The notes under the pieces are model-generated. The model saw only the letters and a program-made list of their open reading frames with translations, made no database searches and was not told the DNA's origin. From assembly GCA_002299895.1 (NCBI GenBank), contig DBOC01000011.1, forward strand, positions 42,321 through 106,320: DNA of 64,000 nucleotides, written 5' to 3'. The position numbers and the translations under genes are program-made. Below, one piece after another: positions 1 to 8,463 of the stretch (positions are counted from its first letter, which is position 1; each line of letters begins with the position of its first letter). This DNA is from Sphingomonadales bacterium UBA656. Lineage in GTDB: Bacteria > Pseudomonadota > Alphaproteobacteria > Sphingomonadales > Sphingomonadaceae.

Positions 1-326
1 CCTTTGCATTTCTGGCTACCAAATTGCTCAGACACCATGATGTCATCGTCACGCGCCAGCCCGCTGCACGCAGAGCGCAGGTTGTTTTGGTACACCAAGC
101 GGCCTGACACTCGATAGAGCAAGATATTGTCGCTAACGCGAACGGTGTTGGTGGCGCTAAAGTCGCTGATGCAACTTACAGGCGTACCCGCGACCTTACC
201 GCTCAGTTCTTTCATCAAGACCGCGCTCTGTTTCTCGGTCAACGGCTTAGGTATGCTGTCCACCTTGCCGCACGCGGCCACCAGCGTTAGCGAGAGGACC
301 AAGGTAAACAGTTTAAATTTATCCAT
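1..326 (-). CDS. Putative lipoprotein, truncated by the window edge
   Basis: An open frame of 108 codons runs off the left edge, so the C-terminus is not visible. The N-terminus is a typical lipoprotein signal: MDKFKLF, a hydrophobic stretch, then the lipobox LVAAC with the acylated Cys at residue 19. The mature part is hydrophilic with further Cys residues (VSCISD, SACSGL). No family is recognised; the role in the envelope is inferred only from the signal. The plus-strand open frame over the same bases is a shadow. Confidence 0.75.
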   Translation of the reverse strand, partial: MDKFKLFTLVLSLTLVAACGKVDSIPKPLTEKQSAVLMKELSGKVAGTPVSCISDFSATNTVRVSDNILLYRVSGRLVYQNNLRSACSGLARDDDIMVSEQFGSQKCK

Positions 327-384
327 CGATTTGCTCCGGTTCAGGCGAACATCATAACATATACGCTAGAGGATTAACCACAGT

Positions 385-1878
385 TTATCCGGTAAATGTC
401 GCAATATGCCGTTTTTCGCCCGGGGTGACCTGCACGACCGCCTTGCTAAGGTCTGCATCCACAGGACCGTCCATCATCGCGATGGAACGCGCACCGCTTT
501 CGGTTTCTAACAAAAGGGTTGCTGGACCGAAGCCATCTTTGCCCGCGGGCCGCACAAAGCTGCGCACCCGCGCTTTGCCTTGCGGCGCATCATCGAGCGC
601 GAGCGGTGTTGCTGCATAGCCCTTTGCCACATCACCGGACCAGGCGATACGCGGCTGCATTGCCGTGTAAATACCAACCGCCTGCTTTGACATTACGCCG
701 CCATTGGCAGTGACCAAGGCGGGCTTAGATCCATCACGGCGCAACGCATCGACCATAGCGGCGATGTTATACATGGCGTAGCCATTACCCGGCCCACCAA
801 AGAAGCTAAGCCCGCCAGTGAGCGTATAGTCGCCAAGCGCTCGGCCGGCATCTTGCATGCTGTCTACCGCAGCGAACACCGCACAAGGAAAGCAACTGTA
901 AATGTCCACTGGGCCAAGGTCGGTTGCCGCGACGCCGGCTTGATCAAGCGCCGCGGGAATTGCGAAATCCAGTGCGGCAGACCGGTGAATAATGGCACGT
1001 TCGGACAAGGGTGGCTCCGCCGCCTCGGCAGCGCCGGCCAACCAAACCCATTTATCTTGTGGCACGCCCAATTCACGAGCCTTGCCTGCACTAGTCAGGA
1101 TGACCGCGCCGCCCAAATCGACCGCGTCCTGCGCCACATGCCAGCGCCGGTAGATATCGGTCAGCGGGTAATTGCCATTGTCATCGCTCTGCAATGCCTC
1201 GGGAGATCGAAAGCCGGGGAATTGGGCATGATTGCGGGTTTCCGCTTTAATGGAAAAAGCAGACCATAAGGCCGCCATCTGCTGCGCATAAGCATCGCCG
1301 TCCAACTGCAGCGCCATCCGCCGTGCATTTTCAATGAGGCTATACGCCAGCGGCATCGAAATAATGCCATGACGAATTTCGGTACGGCTTAAGATGGGAA
1401 AGCTGGACAGCCGATTGTCGAACCTTGTGTCAGACGCCAGACGCCAGTCTAGTGTCACCCCAGCCTTGCGTGCGCGCTTGGCAGTGCCCGTGGCTTCAGC
1501 CCCGACTAACACCGCCATTTCGCAAGCTCCGCGCTTTATCTCACCCGCAAGCTCGTTCACCATCGCTTGCGGACTTTGCCCGCCAACATCGGCATAGATC
1601 AGACGTTTTGCCGTGACCCCACCCGCTGCGCCAAAGGCTTCAGGCGTATTATCAGGGGAACCGGTGCCAAGGCTGACACCGCTATCCTCAAAAGTCCGAA
1701 TGGCGGCAATGGTGTCGATTGCAACGGCAACGGCTTGCGGCTGCCCGGTATCGTCAAGGGCTGCCTTGATAGCGGCGGCTGCAAAGTCGCGTGGAGCGGG
1801 CCATTCACCCGCGACGGTCTTGCGACTAGATTCGCCTACACCAATAATTACTGGCGCGCTCGCATCAAAATTGGCCAT
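385..1878 (-). CDS. Thiolase-like acetyl-CoA acetyltransferase (TLP1-type)
   Basis: A 497-residue thiolase-superfamily protein of the SCP2-thiolase-like/TLP1 group, expected to act on acyl-CoA thioesters. Visible family features are the opening VIIGVGESS, the central DIYSCFPCAVFAA segment, the glycine-rich TGGLSFFGGPGNGYAMYN block, and a C-terminal extension of about 100 residues after TANGGVMSKQAVG that matches the extra C-terminal domain of this group. Start chosen at MANFDAS: the open frame continues 96 codons upstream but would cross the divergent CoA-transferase gene. It is divergent from that gene, with a palindrome shared by other promoters of the cluster in between. The substrate is unknown. 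Confidence 0.85.
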   Translation of the reverse strand: MANFDASAPVIIGVGESSRKTVAGEWPAPRDFAAAAIKAALDDTGQPQAVAVAIDTIAAIRTFEDSGVSLGTGSPDNTPEAFGAAGGVTAKRLIYADVGGQSPQAMVNELAGEIKRGACEMAVLVGAEATGTAKRARKAGVTLDWRLASDTRFDNRLSSFPILSRTEIRHGIISMPLAYSLIENARRMALQLDGDAYAQQMAALWSAFSIKAETRNHAQFPGFRSPEALQSDDNGNYPLTDIYRRWHVAQDAVDLGGAVILTSAGKARELGVPQDKWVWLAGAAEAAEPPLSERAIIHRSAALDFAIPAALDQAGVAATDLGPVDIYSCFPCAVFAAVDSMQDAGRALGDYTLTGGLSFFGGPGNGYAMYNIAAMVDALRRDGSKPALVTANGGVMSKQAVGIYTAMQPRIAWSGDVAKGYAATPLALDDAPQGKARVRSFVRPAGKDGFGPATLLLETESGARSIAMMDGPVDADLSKAVVQVTPGEKRHIATFTG

Positions 1879-1897
1879 TTGGGTCTCCCAATTATCT

Positions 1898-1915
1898 CTT
1901 AACTGCACGCTTAAA
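1898..1915. promoter_or_regulatory. Candidate operator, copy 1 of an 18-bp palindrome
   Basis: CTTAACTGCACGCTTAAA lies in the divergent intergenic region, 19 bp above the start of the thiolase-like gene and 38 bp before the CaiB gene. It aligns without gaps to 6931-6948 and 12115-12132 (TTAA at positions 2-5, CG at 11-12, TTAAA at 14-18). This copy is the least symmetrical of the three. It is probably bound by the TetR regulator encoded at 3174-3812, by inference from location. Confidence 0.55.
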
Positions 1916-1953
1916 TATGCTAGCAAGCTATGCAAGAGATAAGGAGAGCGCAC

Positions 1954-3147
1954 ATGGCGAAATGGCCGAAATTGACATGGGACACTGAACCAACCGGGCC
2001 ATTGAAGGGTATCAAGGTTGTGGACATGGCCACAGTTGTGCTTGGTCCTTATGCAACGGTGCAATTGGCCGATTTGGGTGCAGAGGTCATCAAGATCGAA
2101 AATAGTGAGGGCAATACGCCAGGCGACATGATGCGCCATGGCGGCGATTCGCCTACCAAACAGCATGGACCGATTTTCACGGCGCTCAACCGAAACAAAA
2201 AAGCCATTAACCTCAACATCAAAAAGCCTGAGGACAAAGCCGTGCTCGAGGCTTTGTTAGAAGAAGCCGACGTGTTCATCCACAATGTGCGAATGGCGGG
2301 CGTCGAGCGGCTGGGCTTTGGCTATGAGGCGGTAAAAGCCATCAACCCCAATATCATATATGTGCATTGCGCGGGCTTTGGCGCAGGCGGTGTCTATGGC
2401 GAGCGTCAGGCCTATGACGATCTCATTCAAGCTGCCTCCGGTTTTGCGGCATTAAGTGAGCAGCGCGATGGCGGGCGCCCAACTTATTCCCCCAGCCTTG
2501 TAGCCGACAAAGTCAGTGGCCTGTTCGCCGCCAACGCCACGATGGCAGCATTGCTTGGCCGCGCAGGCGGGCAGGGCGGGCAGTTTGTGCAAGTGCCGAT
2601 GTTTGAATGCTTCACCTGGTTCAACATGGTCGAAAATTTGTGGGGCGAAACCTTCATCCCCGGCAATGGACGCATGGGCTATACACGCTCGGTCAACCCG
2701 CGTCGGCGGCCGTATCCGACTAAGGATAGCTTCATTGCCATCGTCCCGTATAATGACCGGCAATGGGCCACATTCTTTGAACTGGGCGGACGGCCGAATG
2801 TCTTCGATGACCCGCGCTTTTCCACTTATCAAGAACGCACCAAGCACACCGGCGAATTATATGCGTTAATTGAGGAAGTCAGTGCGACGCGGACCACCGC
2901 TGAATGGCTTGACCTTTTGGCGCAGCATGACATTCCGGCGATGAAATATAACCGTATGGCCGATGTGCTGGCCGACCCGCATTTGGCCGATGTCGGCTTT
3001 TTTGAAGAACGGGAATCGCCCGACGTCGGCAAATACCGGTCGATGAAACATCCCGTGCATTATGCAGGGACACCCTTATCCAACTACGCACATCCGCCGA
3101 TGCTAGATGCCGATGGCGAGGAGATTAAGGCTGCGTTGGGGATTTAG
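1954..3147 (+). CDS. CaiB/BaiF family (family III) CoA-transferase
   Basis: A 397-residue family III CoA-transferase moving CoA between an acyl-CoA and a carboxylic acid. Family marks are the N-terminal PLKGIKVVDMATVVLGPYAT, QLADLGAEVIKIE, the ALNRNKKAINLNIKKPE block, and AYDDLIQAASGFAAL, which holds the aspartate expected to form the acyl intermediate. Start set at MAKWPKL because AAGGAG lies 7 bases before it; an ATG 24 bases upstream has no comparable site. It is the only plus-strand gene in the acyl-CoA cluster and is transcribed divergently from the thiolase-like gene. It probably activates the acid degraded by the cluster; which acid cannot be read from the sequence. Confidence 0.92.
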   Translation: MAKWPKLTWDTEPTGPLKGIKVVDMATVVLGPYATVQLADLGAEVIKIENSEGNTPGDMMRHGGDSPTKQHGPIFTALNRNKKAINLNIKKPEDKAVLEALLEEADVFIHNVRMAGVERLGFGYEAVKAINPNIIYVHCAGFGAGGVYGERQAYDDLIQAASGFAALSEQRDGGRPTYSPSLVADKVSGLFAANATMAALLGRAGGQGGQFVQVPMFECFTWFNMVENLWGETFIPGNGRMGYTRSVNPRRRPYPTKDSFIAIVPYNDRQWATFFELGGRPNVFDDPRFSTYQERTKHTGELYALIEEVSATRTTAEWLDLLAQHDIPAMKYNRMADVLADPHLADVGFFEERESPDVGKYRSMKHPVHYAGTPLSNYAHPPMLDADGEEIKAALGI

Positions 3148-3173
3148 TTCCCTCTCCCTGAGGCTAGGAAAAC

Positions 3174-3812
3174 CTAAACCAATAATCCGCGCATGATCAG
3201 GTCAATGGTATGTTCGCGATAGGCATCGCGCATATTTTCGTCAAAATCGTCCTGATTGTAACAGTGACGCAGCACCAAACGCGAAGAATAAAAACGATCG
3301 GCTGCGCCCGTTACGGTGAAGTAGAAAAATTGCGGGTCGGTTTTGCGGAACTTACCCGCCTTTATGCCCTGCGCAATCAGCACTTCGTAAACATTGGAAA
3401 TCGGCTTGAGATATAGTTCCGCAATGCGCGCCGCTTCAGCAGGGGCGCTGTCACGGACCATACGCATCAGCAAGCGGTTGAGATAGGGAAAGGCGTGATA
3501 TGTATCGATGACAGCGCCAATATGGATACGCAATTTGTCGGCCGGCTGCATGTCTTTGGCCACCAAAGCGCCAAGGCTTTGTACGATATTGCCCATGTCG
3601 CGATCGAGCAATGCCAACATGAGGCCGTTTTTGTTGCCGAAATAATATTTGACCAAAGCACTGTTCAGGCCAGCACGCAGCGACAACTCCGACAATGACA
3701 GGTCAATGGTATCGCCTTCGCGCATGATCTGGCTAGCGGCTTCAATCAATTGGTCACGCGCATTGTTGCTATCGGCTGAATCGCTAGCCAGTCTTGGTCC
3801 TGTTGTCGCCAT
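3174..3812 (-). CDS. TetR family transcriptional regulator
   Basis: A 212-residue TetR-type repressor. The N-terminal helix-turn-helix is clear at about residues 17-64 (ARDQLIEAASQIM, then LSLSELSLRAGLNSALVKYY followed by FGNKNGL). The C-terminal ligand domain has no diagnostic motif. A G-rich ribosome site (AAAGGGGG) precedes the start. Its position inside the acyl-CoA cluster makes it the best candidate for binding the 18-bp palindromes at 1898, 6931 and 12115, with an acyl-CoA as possible inducer; both are inferences. No copy of the palindrome was seen in front of its own gene. Confidence 0.92.
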   Translation of the reverse strand: MATTGPRLASDSADSNNARDQLIEAASQIMREGDTIDLSLSELSLRAGLNSALVKYYFGNKNGLMLALLDRDMGNIVQSLGALVAKDMQPADKLRIHIGAVIDTYHAFPYLNRLLMRMVRDSAPAEAARIAELYLKPISNVYEVLIAQGIKAGKFRKTDPQFFYFTVTGAADRFYSSRLVLRHCYNQDDFDENMRDAYREHTIDLIMRGLLV

Positions 3813-3837
3813 TGGTGCCCGCCCCCTTTACCTAAGG

Positions 3838-4710
3838 TTACTTATAAACAGGTTCGTCCCACCATGGGAAGAAGTCAGGCAAGTCTGCCGATACCTTGTC
3901 GGGGTATGCCGGGCTGCGCTTTTCGAGAAAGCTGGCAATACCCTCTTTCGCATCACCTGATCGCGCACGGCGGTAAATGGCTCGGCTGTCTATTGCGTGC
4001 GCGGCCATGGGGTGGTCGGCCGCCGAGAGCCTCCACAACATAGCGCGCGTGAGGGCAATGGACACCGGCGCCGTATTGTCCGCTATCTCGCGTGCCAGCG
4101 TTCGCGCCGCTTCCATTAATTCGGCCGGCGCGTGAACAGAGCGGACGAGGCCACCGTTCAAAGCCTCTATCGCGTCAAAAACTCGGCCGGTCATGCACCA
4201 TTCCAAAGCCTGTTGCATACCAACCAAGCGCGGCAGAAACCAACTAGAGGCTGCCTCTGGTACAATCCCGCGCTGTGCAAAGACAAAGCCGAAGCGTGCA
4301 GTGTCGCTCGCCAAACGGAAATCCATCGGCAATTGCATCGTTGCGCCAATGCCCACCGCCGCACCGTTGATGGCGCCGATGACGGGTTTTTTGCATTGAA
4401 AAATCCGCAACGTCAGGCGCCCGCCGGAATCACGGACTCGTTCATCCGAAAGCGATGCCACCTCAGACCGGCTGGCAAACACATCGCCGCCCGCCTCCGG
4501 TGTAAGGTCCGCGCCCGCACAAAAGGCCCGGTCGCCCGATCCTGTTACAATGACCGCGCGCACAGCATCGTCGGCGTCGACCAGATCAAATGCCGAGCAC
4601 ATCTCGCGCATCATGACATTGGTAAATGCATTCATCTTTTCGGGACGATGCATCGTGATCGTGGCGATGCCGTCAGCGACAGCATATTGGATTTGGGTGA
4701 ATTCGGTCAT
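3838..4710 (-). CDS. Enoyl-CoA hydratase/isomerase family protein (crotonase)
   Basis: A 290-residue crotonase-fold protein expected to hydrate or isomerise an enoyl-CoA. The oxyanion-hole segments are visible (RAFCAGADL and GAINGAAVGIGATMQ), as is the RGIVPEAASSWFLPRLVG helix carrying one candidate catalytic Glu. The subgroup with PEAASSW is common in alphaproteobacterial degradation clusters. Start set at MTEFTQ because AGAGG lies about 9 bases upstream; an in-frame ATG 9 bases further up leaves no spacer. It lies between the TetR gene and the HSD10-like dehydrogenase, on the same strand. Confidence 0.9.
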   Translation of the reverse strand: MTEFTQIQYAVADGIATITMHRPEKMNAFTNVMMREMCSAFDLVDADDAVRAVIVTGSGDRAFCAGADLTPEAGGDVFASRSEVASLSDERVRDSGGRLTLRIFQCKKPVIGAINGAAVGIGATMQLPMDFRLASDTARFGFVFAQRGIVPEAASSWFLPRLVGMQQALEWCMTGRVFDAIEALNGGLVRSVHAPAELMEAARTLAREIADNTAPVSIALTRAMLWRLSAADHPMAAHAIDSRAIYRRARSGDAKEGIASFLEKRSPAYPDKVSADLPDFFPWWDEPVYK

Positions 4711-4845
4711 CACGTGCATACCTCTATATTCAGTTCCACCCGCACCATTTATTCTATCGGTGTCGCGCCCAGTCTAAACATTTATAAGTCACCCACGACC
4801 TCAAAATGTCTCAATGATGCGCGACCCGAACGGAATGTGTTGCGT

Positions 4846-5628
4846 TTAACGCGGCGCCATCCGGATCGCACCGTCGATACGCACGTCTTCGCCGTTGAAA
4901 TACCCACATTCAATCATCGTCATAGCAACTTGGGCAAATTCATGCGGATGGCCAAGACGCTTCGGGAAGGGCACAGATGCAGCAAGCGCATCTTTCACGG
5001 CTTGCGGTGCACCATTCATCAACGGCGTGTTGAAAATGCCCGGCAGGATAGTGTTCACGCGAATGCCCTCGCTCATCAAATCTCGCGCGATTGGCAAGGT
5101 CATGCCGACAACGCCGCCCTTTGAGGCGGAATAAGCCGCTTGGCCCATCTGGCCGTCCTCAGCCGCTACCGACGCAGTATTCACCATCGCGCCACGCTCG
5201 CCATCTTCCATGGGTTCAAGCGTCAACATACCAGCCGCCGACTTTGCGATGCAGCGGAAAGTACCAACGAGGTTGATCTGAATAATGCGGTCAAAAGCAT
5301 CGAGGGGAAAATGCTTAATCGAACCGTCTTCCTTAGAACGGCTGGCGGTCTTGGCGGCATTGCCAGTACCCGCGCAATTGACCAAGATACGCTCTTGACC
5401 ATGCGCAGCGCGCGCCTTTGCAAAACCAGCATCAACGCTTTCGTCGCTCGTGACATTGACGTTGCAAAACACGCCACCAATTTCAGCGGCCAACGCCTCG
5501 CCCTTGTCAGCTTGAAGATCGAAAATCGCGACCTTCACTCCCTTTGCAGCCAGCGCACGCGCAGTTGCTTCGCCAAGGCCCGATGCACCGCCAGTAACGA
5601 CTGCTGCGACTGTTGAATCCAGTTTCAT
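4846..5628 (-). CDS. Short-chain dehydrogenase, HSD10-like 3-hydroxyacyl-CoA dehydrogenase
   Basis: A 260-residue classical SDR. The Rossmann motif is TGGASGLGEATA near residue 12, the active site is the Tyr/Lys pair in AAYSASKGG with the Ser of NTASVAA before it, and NCAGTGNAAK is the NAG-type motif. The insertion after NCAG and the C-terminal PFPKRLGHPHEFAQ resemble the type-2 (HSD10) 3-hydroxyacyl-CoA dehydrogenases, so oxidation of a 3-hydroxyacyl-CoA is likely. Start at MKLDST is supported by AAGGGAA 7 bases upstream. It would supply the third step of a beta-oxidation-like spiral between crotonase and thiolase. Confidence 0.9.
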   Translation of the reverse strand: MKLDSTVAAVVTGGASGLGEATARALAAKGVKVAIFDLQADKGEALAAEIGGVFCNVNVTSDESVDAGFAKARAAHGQERILVNCAGTGNAAKTASRSKEDGSIKHFPLDAFDRIIQINLVGTFRCIAKSAAGMLTLEPMEDGERGAMVNTASVAAEDGQMGQAAYSASKGGVVGMTLPIARDLMSEGIRVNTILPGIFNTPLMNGAPQAVKDALAASVPFPKRLGHPHEFAQVAMTMIECGYFNGEDVRIDGAIRMAPR

Positions 5629-5656
5629 GTAAATTCCCTTTTTAAAAACCAAAGTG

Positions 5657-5707
5657 CTCAGCCTGTCGAAACACGTTCAACCAATACGCGCCCTTTGACA
5701 GGCTCAG
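5657..5707. repeat. REP-like inverted repeat
   Basis: The arms CTCAGCCTGTCGAAA and TTTGACAGGCTCAG face each other across about 22 bases, between the thiolase and SDR genes. The CCTGTCGAA/TTCGACAGG core is of the kind scattered in intergenic space of sphingomonad genomes (recollection, not checked). It could end the thiolase transcript or simply be a mobile palindromic repeat. There is no T-run on either side. Confidence 0.5.
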
Positions 5708-5737
5708 GGCTACGGTTATGTTTATGTATACGCTAAA

Positions 5738-6907
5738 TCACACCCGTTCGATAATTGTCACGTTGGCCTGACCGCCACCTTCGCACATCGTTTGCAGGCC
5801 GTAACGTCCACCACGCGCTTCAAGCGCATTCAGCAATGTCGCCATCAACTTTGTACCCGACGCGCCCAATGGATGGCCCAATGCAATGGCGCCGCCATGG
5901 ACGTTGATTTTCGAACGATCGCCACCTGTGTGCTTTAACCAAGCCAAAGGCACTGGCGCAAAGGCTTCATTTACCTCATACAAATCAATGTCGGATATTT
6001 TCATACCCGAACGCTGAAACGCACGGTCGGTTGCGAACAATGGTTCTTCCAACATGATCACCGGGTCACCCGCCGTCACCGTCAGGTTGACAATGCGCGC
6101 ACGCGGGGTCAGGCCATGTTCTTTCAAGGCCTTTTCGGACACAATCAGAACCGCCGATGCGCCGTCGCAAATCTGGCTGGCGTTGGCGGCAGTAATGCTC
6201 CCGCCTTCCTGAAGCAATTTAACGCCGGACAGGCTTTCAAAAGTTGCATCATAGCGGATGCCCTCATCGCTATTATGGACGATCTTACCTTCTGGCGTAT
6301 CTACTTCCATGCCGACAATTTCATTGGCAAATGCGCCGCTTTGTGTGGCCGCAATAGCCTTTTGATGCGATTCCAACGCGAACTGGTCGAGATCTTCGCG
6401 GCTAAAGCCGTATTTTTTCACCAGCATTTCAGCGCCCATAAACTGGCTGAACATGATGCCGGGATAGGCCTCTTCCAAACGCGGGCTTTTATATGTGCCC
6501 ATGCCTTCTTTTTTAAACAGCATCGACGTCGAGCCCATGGGCACGCGCGTCATGCTTTCGATGCCGGCGGCAAGGACAATATCCTGCGTACCTGACATTA
6601 CGCCTTGCGCGGCAAACATCATCGACTGTTGTGATGATCCGCACTGGCGGTCGATGCTGACTGAGGGAATAGAATTGGGCAGGCGCGAAGCGAGCACAAT
6701 GTTGCGGCCAACGTCGCCCGCTTGCTCGCCACCTTGCATCACGCAGCCCATGATGACGTCTTCAATCGCCGCAGGGTCGAAATCATTGCGGTCGGCGATA
6801 GAATCGAGAACCGCAGCACCCAAATCCACCGGATGCACACCGGCAAGCTTGCCGCCGCGACGGCCACCTGCGGTACGGACCGCATCCACAATATAGGCGT
6901 CTGCCAT
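5738..6907 (-). CDS. Acetyl-CoA C-acyltransferase (thiolase)
   Basis: A 389-residue classical thiolase, cleaving 3-ketoacyl-CoA with CoA. Catalytic residues are visible: the nucleophilic Cys89 in SIDRQCGSSQQ, the His in GGAIALGHPLGASG, and the second Cys in the C-terminal MCEGGGQAN. Length and motif order match the degradative thiolase family. Start at MADAYIV is supported by AGGAGAG 6 bases upstream; an ATG 21 bases earlier has no ribosome site. A perfect-armed copy of the 18-bp palindrome lies 23 bp above the start. It probably carries out the terminal step of the cluster's pathway. Confidence 0.95.
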   Translation of the reverse strand: MADAYIVDAVRTAGGRRGGKLAGVHPVDLGAAVLDSIADRNDFDPAAIEDVIMGCVMQGGEQAGDVGRNIVLASRLPNSIPSVSIDRQCGSSQQSMMFAAQGVMSGTQDIVLAAGIESMTRVPMGSTSMLFKKEGMGTYKSPRLEEAYPGIMFSQFMGAEMLVKKYGFSREDLDQFALESHQKAIAATQSGAFANEIVGMEVDTPEGKIVHNSDEGIRYDATFESLSGVKLLQEGGSITAANASQICDGASAVLIVSEKALKEHGLTPRARIVNLTVTAGDPVIMLEEPLFATDRAFQRSGMKISDIDLYEVNEAFAPVPLAWLKHTGGDRSKINVHGGAIALGHPLGASGTKLMATLLNALEARGGRYGLQTMCEGGGQANVTIIERV

Positions 6908-6930
6908 ATTCACTCTCCTGTTGTTCAAAA

Positions 6931-6948
6931 TTTAATCAGACGATTAAA
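6931..6948. promoter_or_regulatory. Candidate operator, copy 2 of an 18-bp palindrome
   Basis: TTTAATCAGACGATTAAA has perfect 6-bp arms, TTTAAT and ATTAAA, around 6 bases. It sits 23 bp before the thiolase start, where a repressor would block transcription. It is nearly identical to the copy at 12115-12132. Confidence 0.65.
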
Positions 6949-6971
6949 CTTTGAAGGGGGAGAGTCAAGGG

Positions 6972-6998
6972 CCTCCCCATCTTTAACCGATGGGGAGG
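6972..6998. repeat. Perfect 10-bp inverted repeat between ALDH and thiolase genes
   Basis: CCTCCCCATC and GATGGGGAGG enclose a 7-base loop, giving a very stable hairpin 8 bp after the aldehyde dehydrogenase stop. No T-run follows on the minus strand, so it is not a standard intrinsic terminator. It may protect the mRNA 3' end or be a palindromic repeat. Confidence 0.6.
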
Positions 6999-7006
6999 GT
7001 TTAAGC

Positions 7007-8428
7007 TTAAGCCGCCTCGCGCGCGATCGTGATCACTTGCGGGTAGGTGAATTCAAGCAAGCCTTCCTCACCCAATTCGGCACCAAAGCCGGACTGCTTA
7101 TGTCCGGCAAAAGGTGCGTTGGGGGCGAGATGCATGGACTCGTTAATCCAGACAGTGCCGGTTTCCAATTGCTCGGCAACTTCAACCGCAGCTTCTGGAT
7201 TGCTAGTCCAGATGGATCCGGCAAGTCCATAATCCGACGCGTTAGCGCGATTGATAGCTTCATTAATGGTCGAAAATTTCATTAACGGCATGACTGGACC
7301 GAATTGTTCTTCAGCCACAATCCGAGCATCTTCGGGCGGATTATCCAGCACGGTCACCGGCACGAAATAGCCAGGGATCGATGGGTCATGGTCGCCGCCA
7401 GCGAGGAATTTATAACCCTTGTCCTTTGCGTCCTGAATAAGCTCCAACACACGCTTATATTGTGGCTTGTTCTGGATGGGACCAATTGCGGTGCCCTGTT
7501 CAGCGCCATCGCCAACCTTGACGGCCTTGGCATAAGCCGCAATCGCACTCGACAACTCCTCGTAAATATCTTCGTGAATGTAGATGCGCTTAGCCGCGAT
7601 GCAGACTTGGCCTGCATTGTAAAAGCTTGCCCAAAACAGCTTTTCAGCCACTTTGGTCACATCAGCATCGGGTAAAACGATTGCAGCATCATTGCCGCCT
7701 AGTTCTAATGTTATGCGCTTCAAATCCTTCGACGCAGATTCCATCACGCGCTTGCCTGTTGCGGTCGAGCCCGTGAAGGTGATTTTGTCGATGTCTGGGT
7801 GCGACGTCAGCAATGGTCCGAGCGCATCGCCGCCCGTGATAATGTTGAGCACGCCGGGCGGGAATATGCCTGCCACCAGTTCCGCCAAGCGCAAGGTCGC
7901 CAATGGCGTGAACGGCGATGGCTTCAACACCATCGTGCAGCCCGACAATAAAGCAGGTACAATCTTTTGAATCGCCATCAACACAGGGAAATTCCAAGGC
8001 ACGATTCCGCCTACCACGCCAACAGGCACGCGGCGGGTGCGGCTGAGGCGCTTGTCGCTATCCTCGGTGATTTTCTCTTCCAAATTCAGCATCGGCAAAG
8101 CGCGCGTCATGCCTACGCAGCCGGCTATTTCACTACCCGCCTGCATATGCGGCTTGCCTTGTTCGGCGGTGAGCAAACGCATGAGCTCGTCGCTGTTCGT
8201 CTTGATCACATCTGCCATTTTCGCGAATAGAGCCCGACGCTCTTCGACACTCGTTTTCTTCCATGTCTGGAACGCAGCGCGGGCAGCGGCAACCGCTTTG
8301 TCGAGATCAGCCTGACCACAATCGGGCACTTGGCCGATGACCTGTTCGGTCGCAGGATTCACGACATCAATCCATTTGCCGTTATCAACGAGTTCGCCGT
8401 TGATCAGATTTTTATATTGCGTAGTCAT
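7007..8428 (-). CDS. NAD(P)-dependent aldehyde dehydrogenase
   Basis: A 473-residue ALDH-superfamily enzyme oxidising an aldehyde to the acid. The active-site Cys is in NAGQVCIAAKR and the general-base Glu in ITLELGGNDAA; the cofactor region has VPWNFPVLMAIQKI and FTGSTATGKRVM. The start has CAGGAGA 7 bases upstream. It follows the acyl-CoA ligase gene by 35 bp on the same strand and is probably cotranscribed with it, so together they could convert an aldehyde to an acyl-CoA. The aldehyde is unknown. Confidence 0.93.
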   Translation of the reverse strand: MTTQYKNLINGELVDNGKWIDVVNPATEQVIGQVPDCGQADLDKAVAAARAAFQTWKKTSVEERRALFAKMADVIKTNSDELMRLLTAEQGKPHMQAGSEIAGCVGMTRALPMLNLEEKITEDSDKRLSRTRRVPVGVVGGIVPWNFPVLMAIQKIVPALLSGCTMVLKPSPFTPLATLRLAELVAGIFPPGVLNIITGGDALGPLLTSHPDIDKITFTGSTATGKRVMESASKDLKRITLELGGNDAAIVLPDADVTKVAEKLFWASFYNAGQVCIAAKRIYIHEDIYEELSSAIAAYAKAVKVGDGAEQGTAIGPIQNKPQYKRVLELIQDAKDKGYKFLAGGDHDPSIPGYFVPVTVLDNPPEDARIVAEEQFGPVMPLMKFSTINEAINRANASDYGLAGSIWTSNPEAAVEVAEQLETGTVWINESMHLAPNAPFAGHKQSGFGAELGEEGLLEFTYPQVITIAREAA

Positions 8429-8463
8429 TTTCTGTCTCCTGATGAGTCTCTGGCTTTATAGCC

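Noticed and set aside
1879..2166. N-terminal extension of the thiolase-like gene
   Set aside because: It would overlap the divergent CaiB gene and its promoter; the residues resemble nothing in the family.
4132..5124. Long plus-strand open frame of 330 codons
   Set aside because: It is antisense to two well-identified genes (crotonase and SDR) and its product has no recognisable domain.
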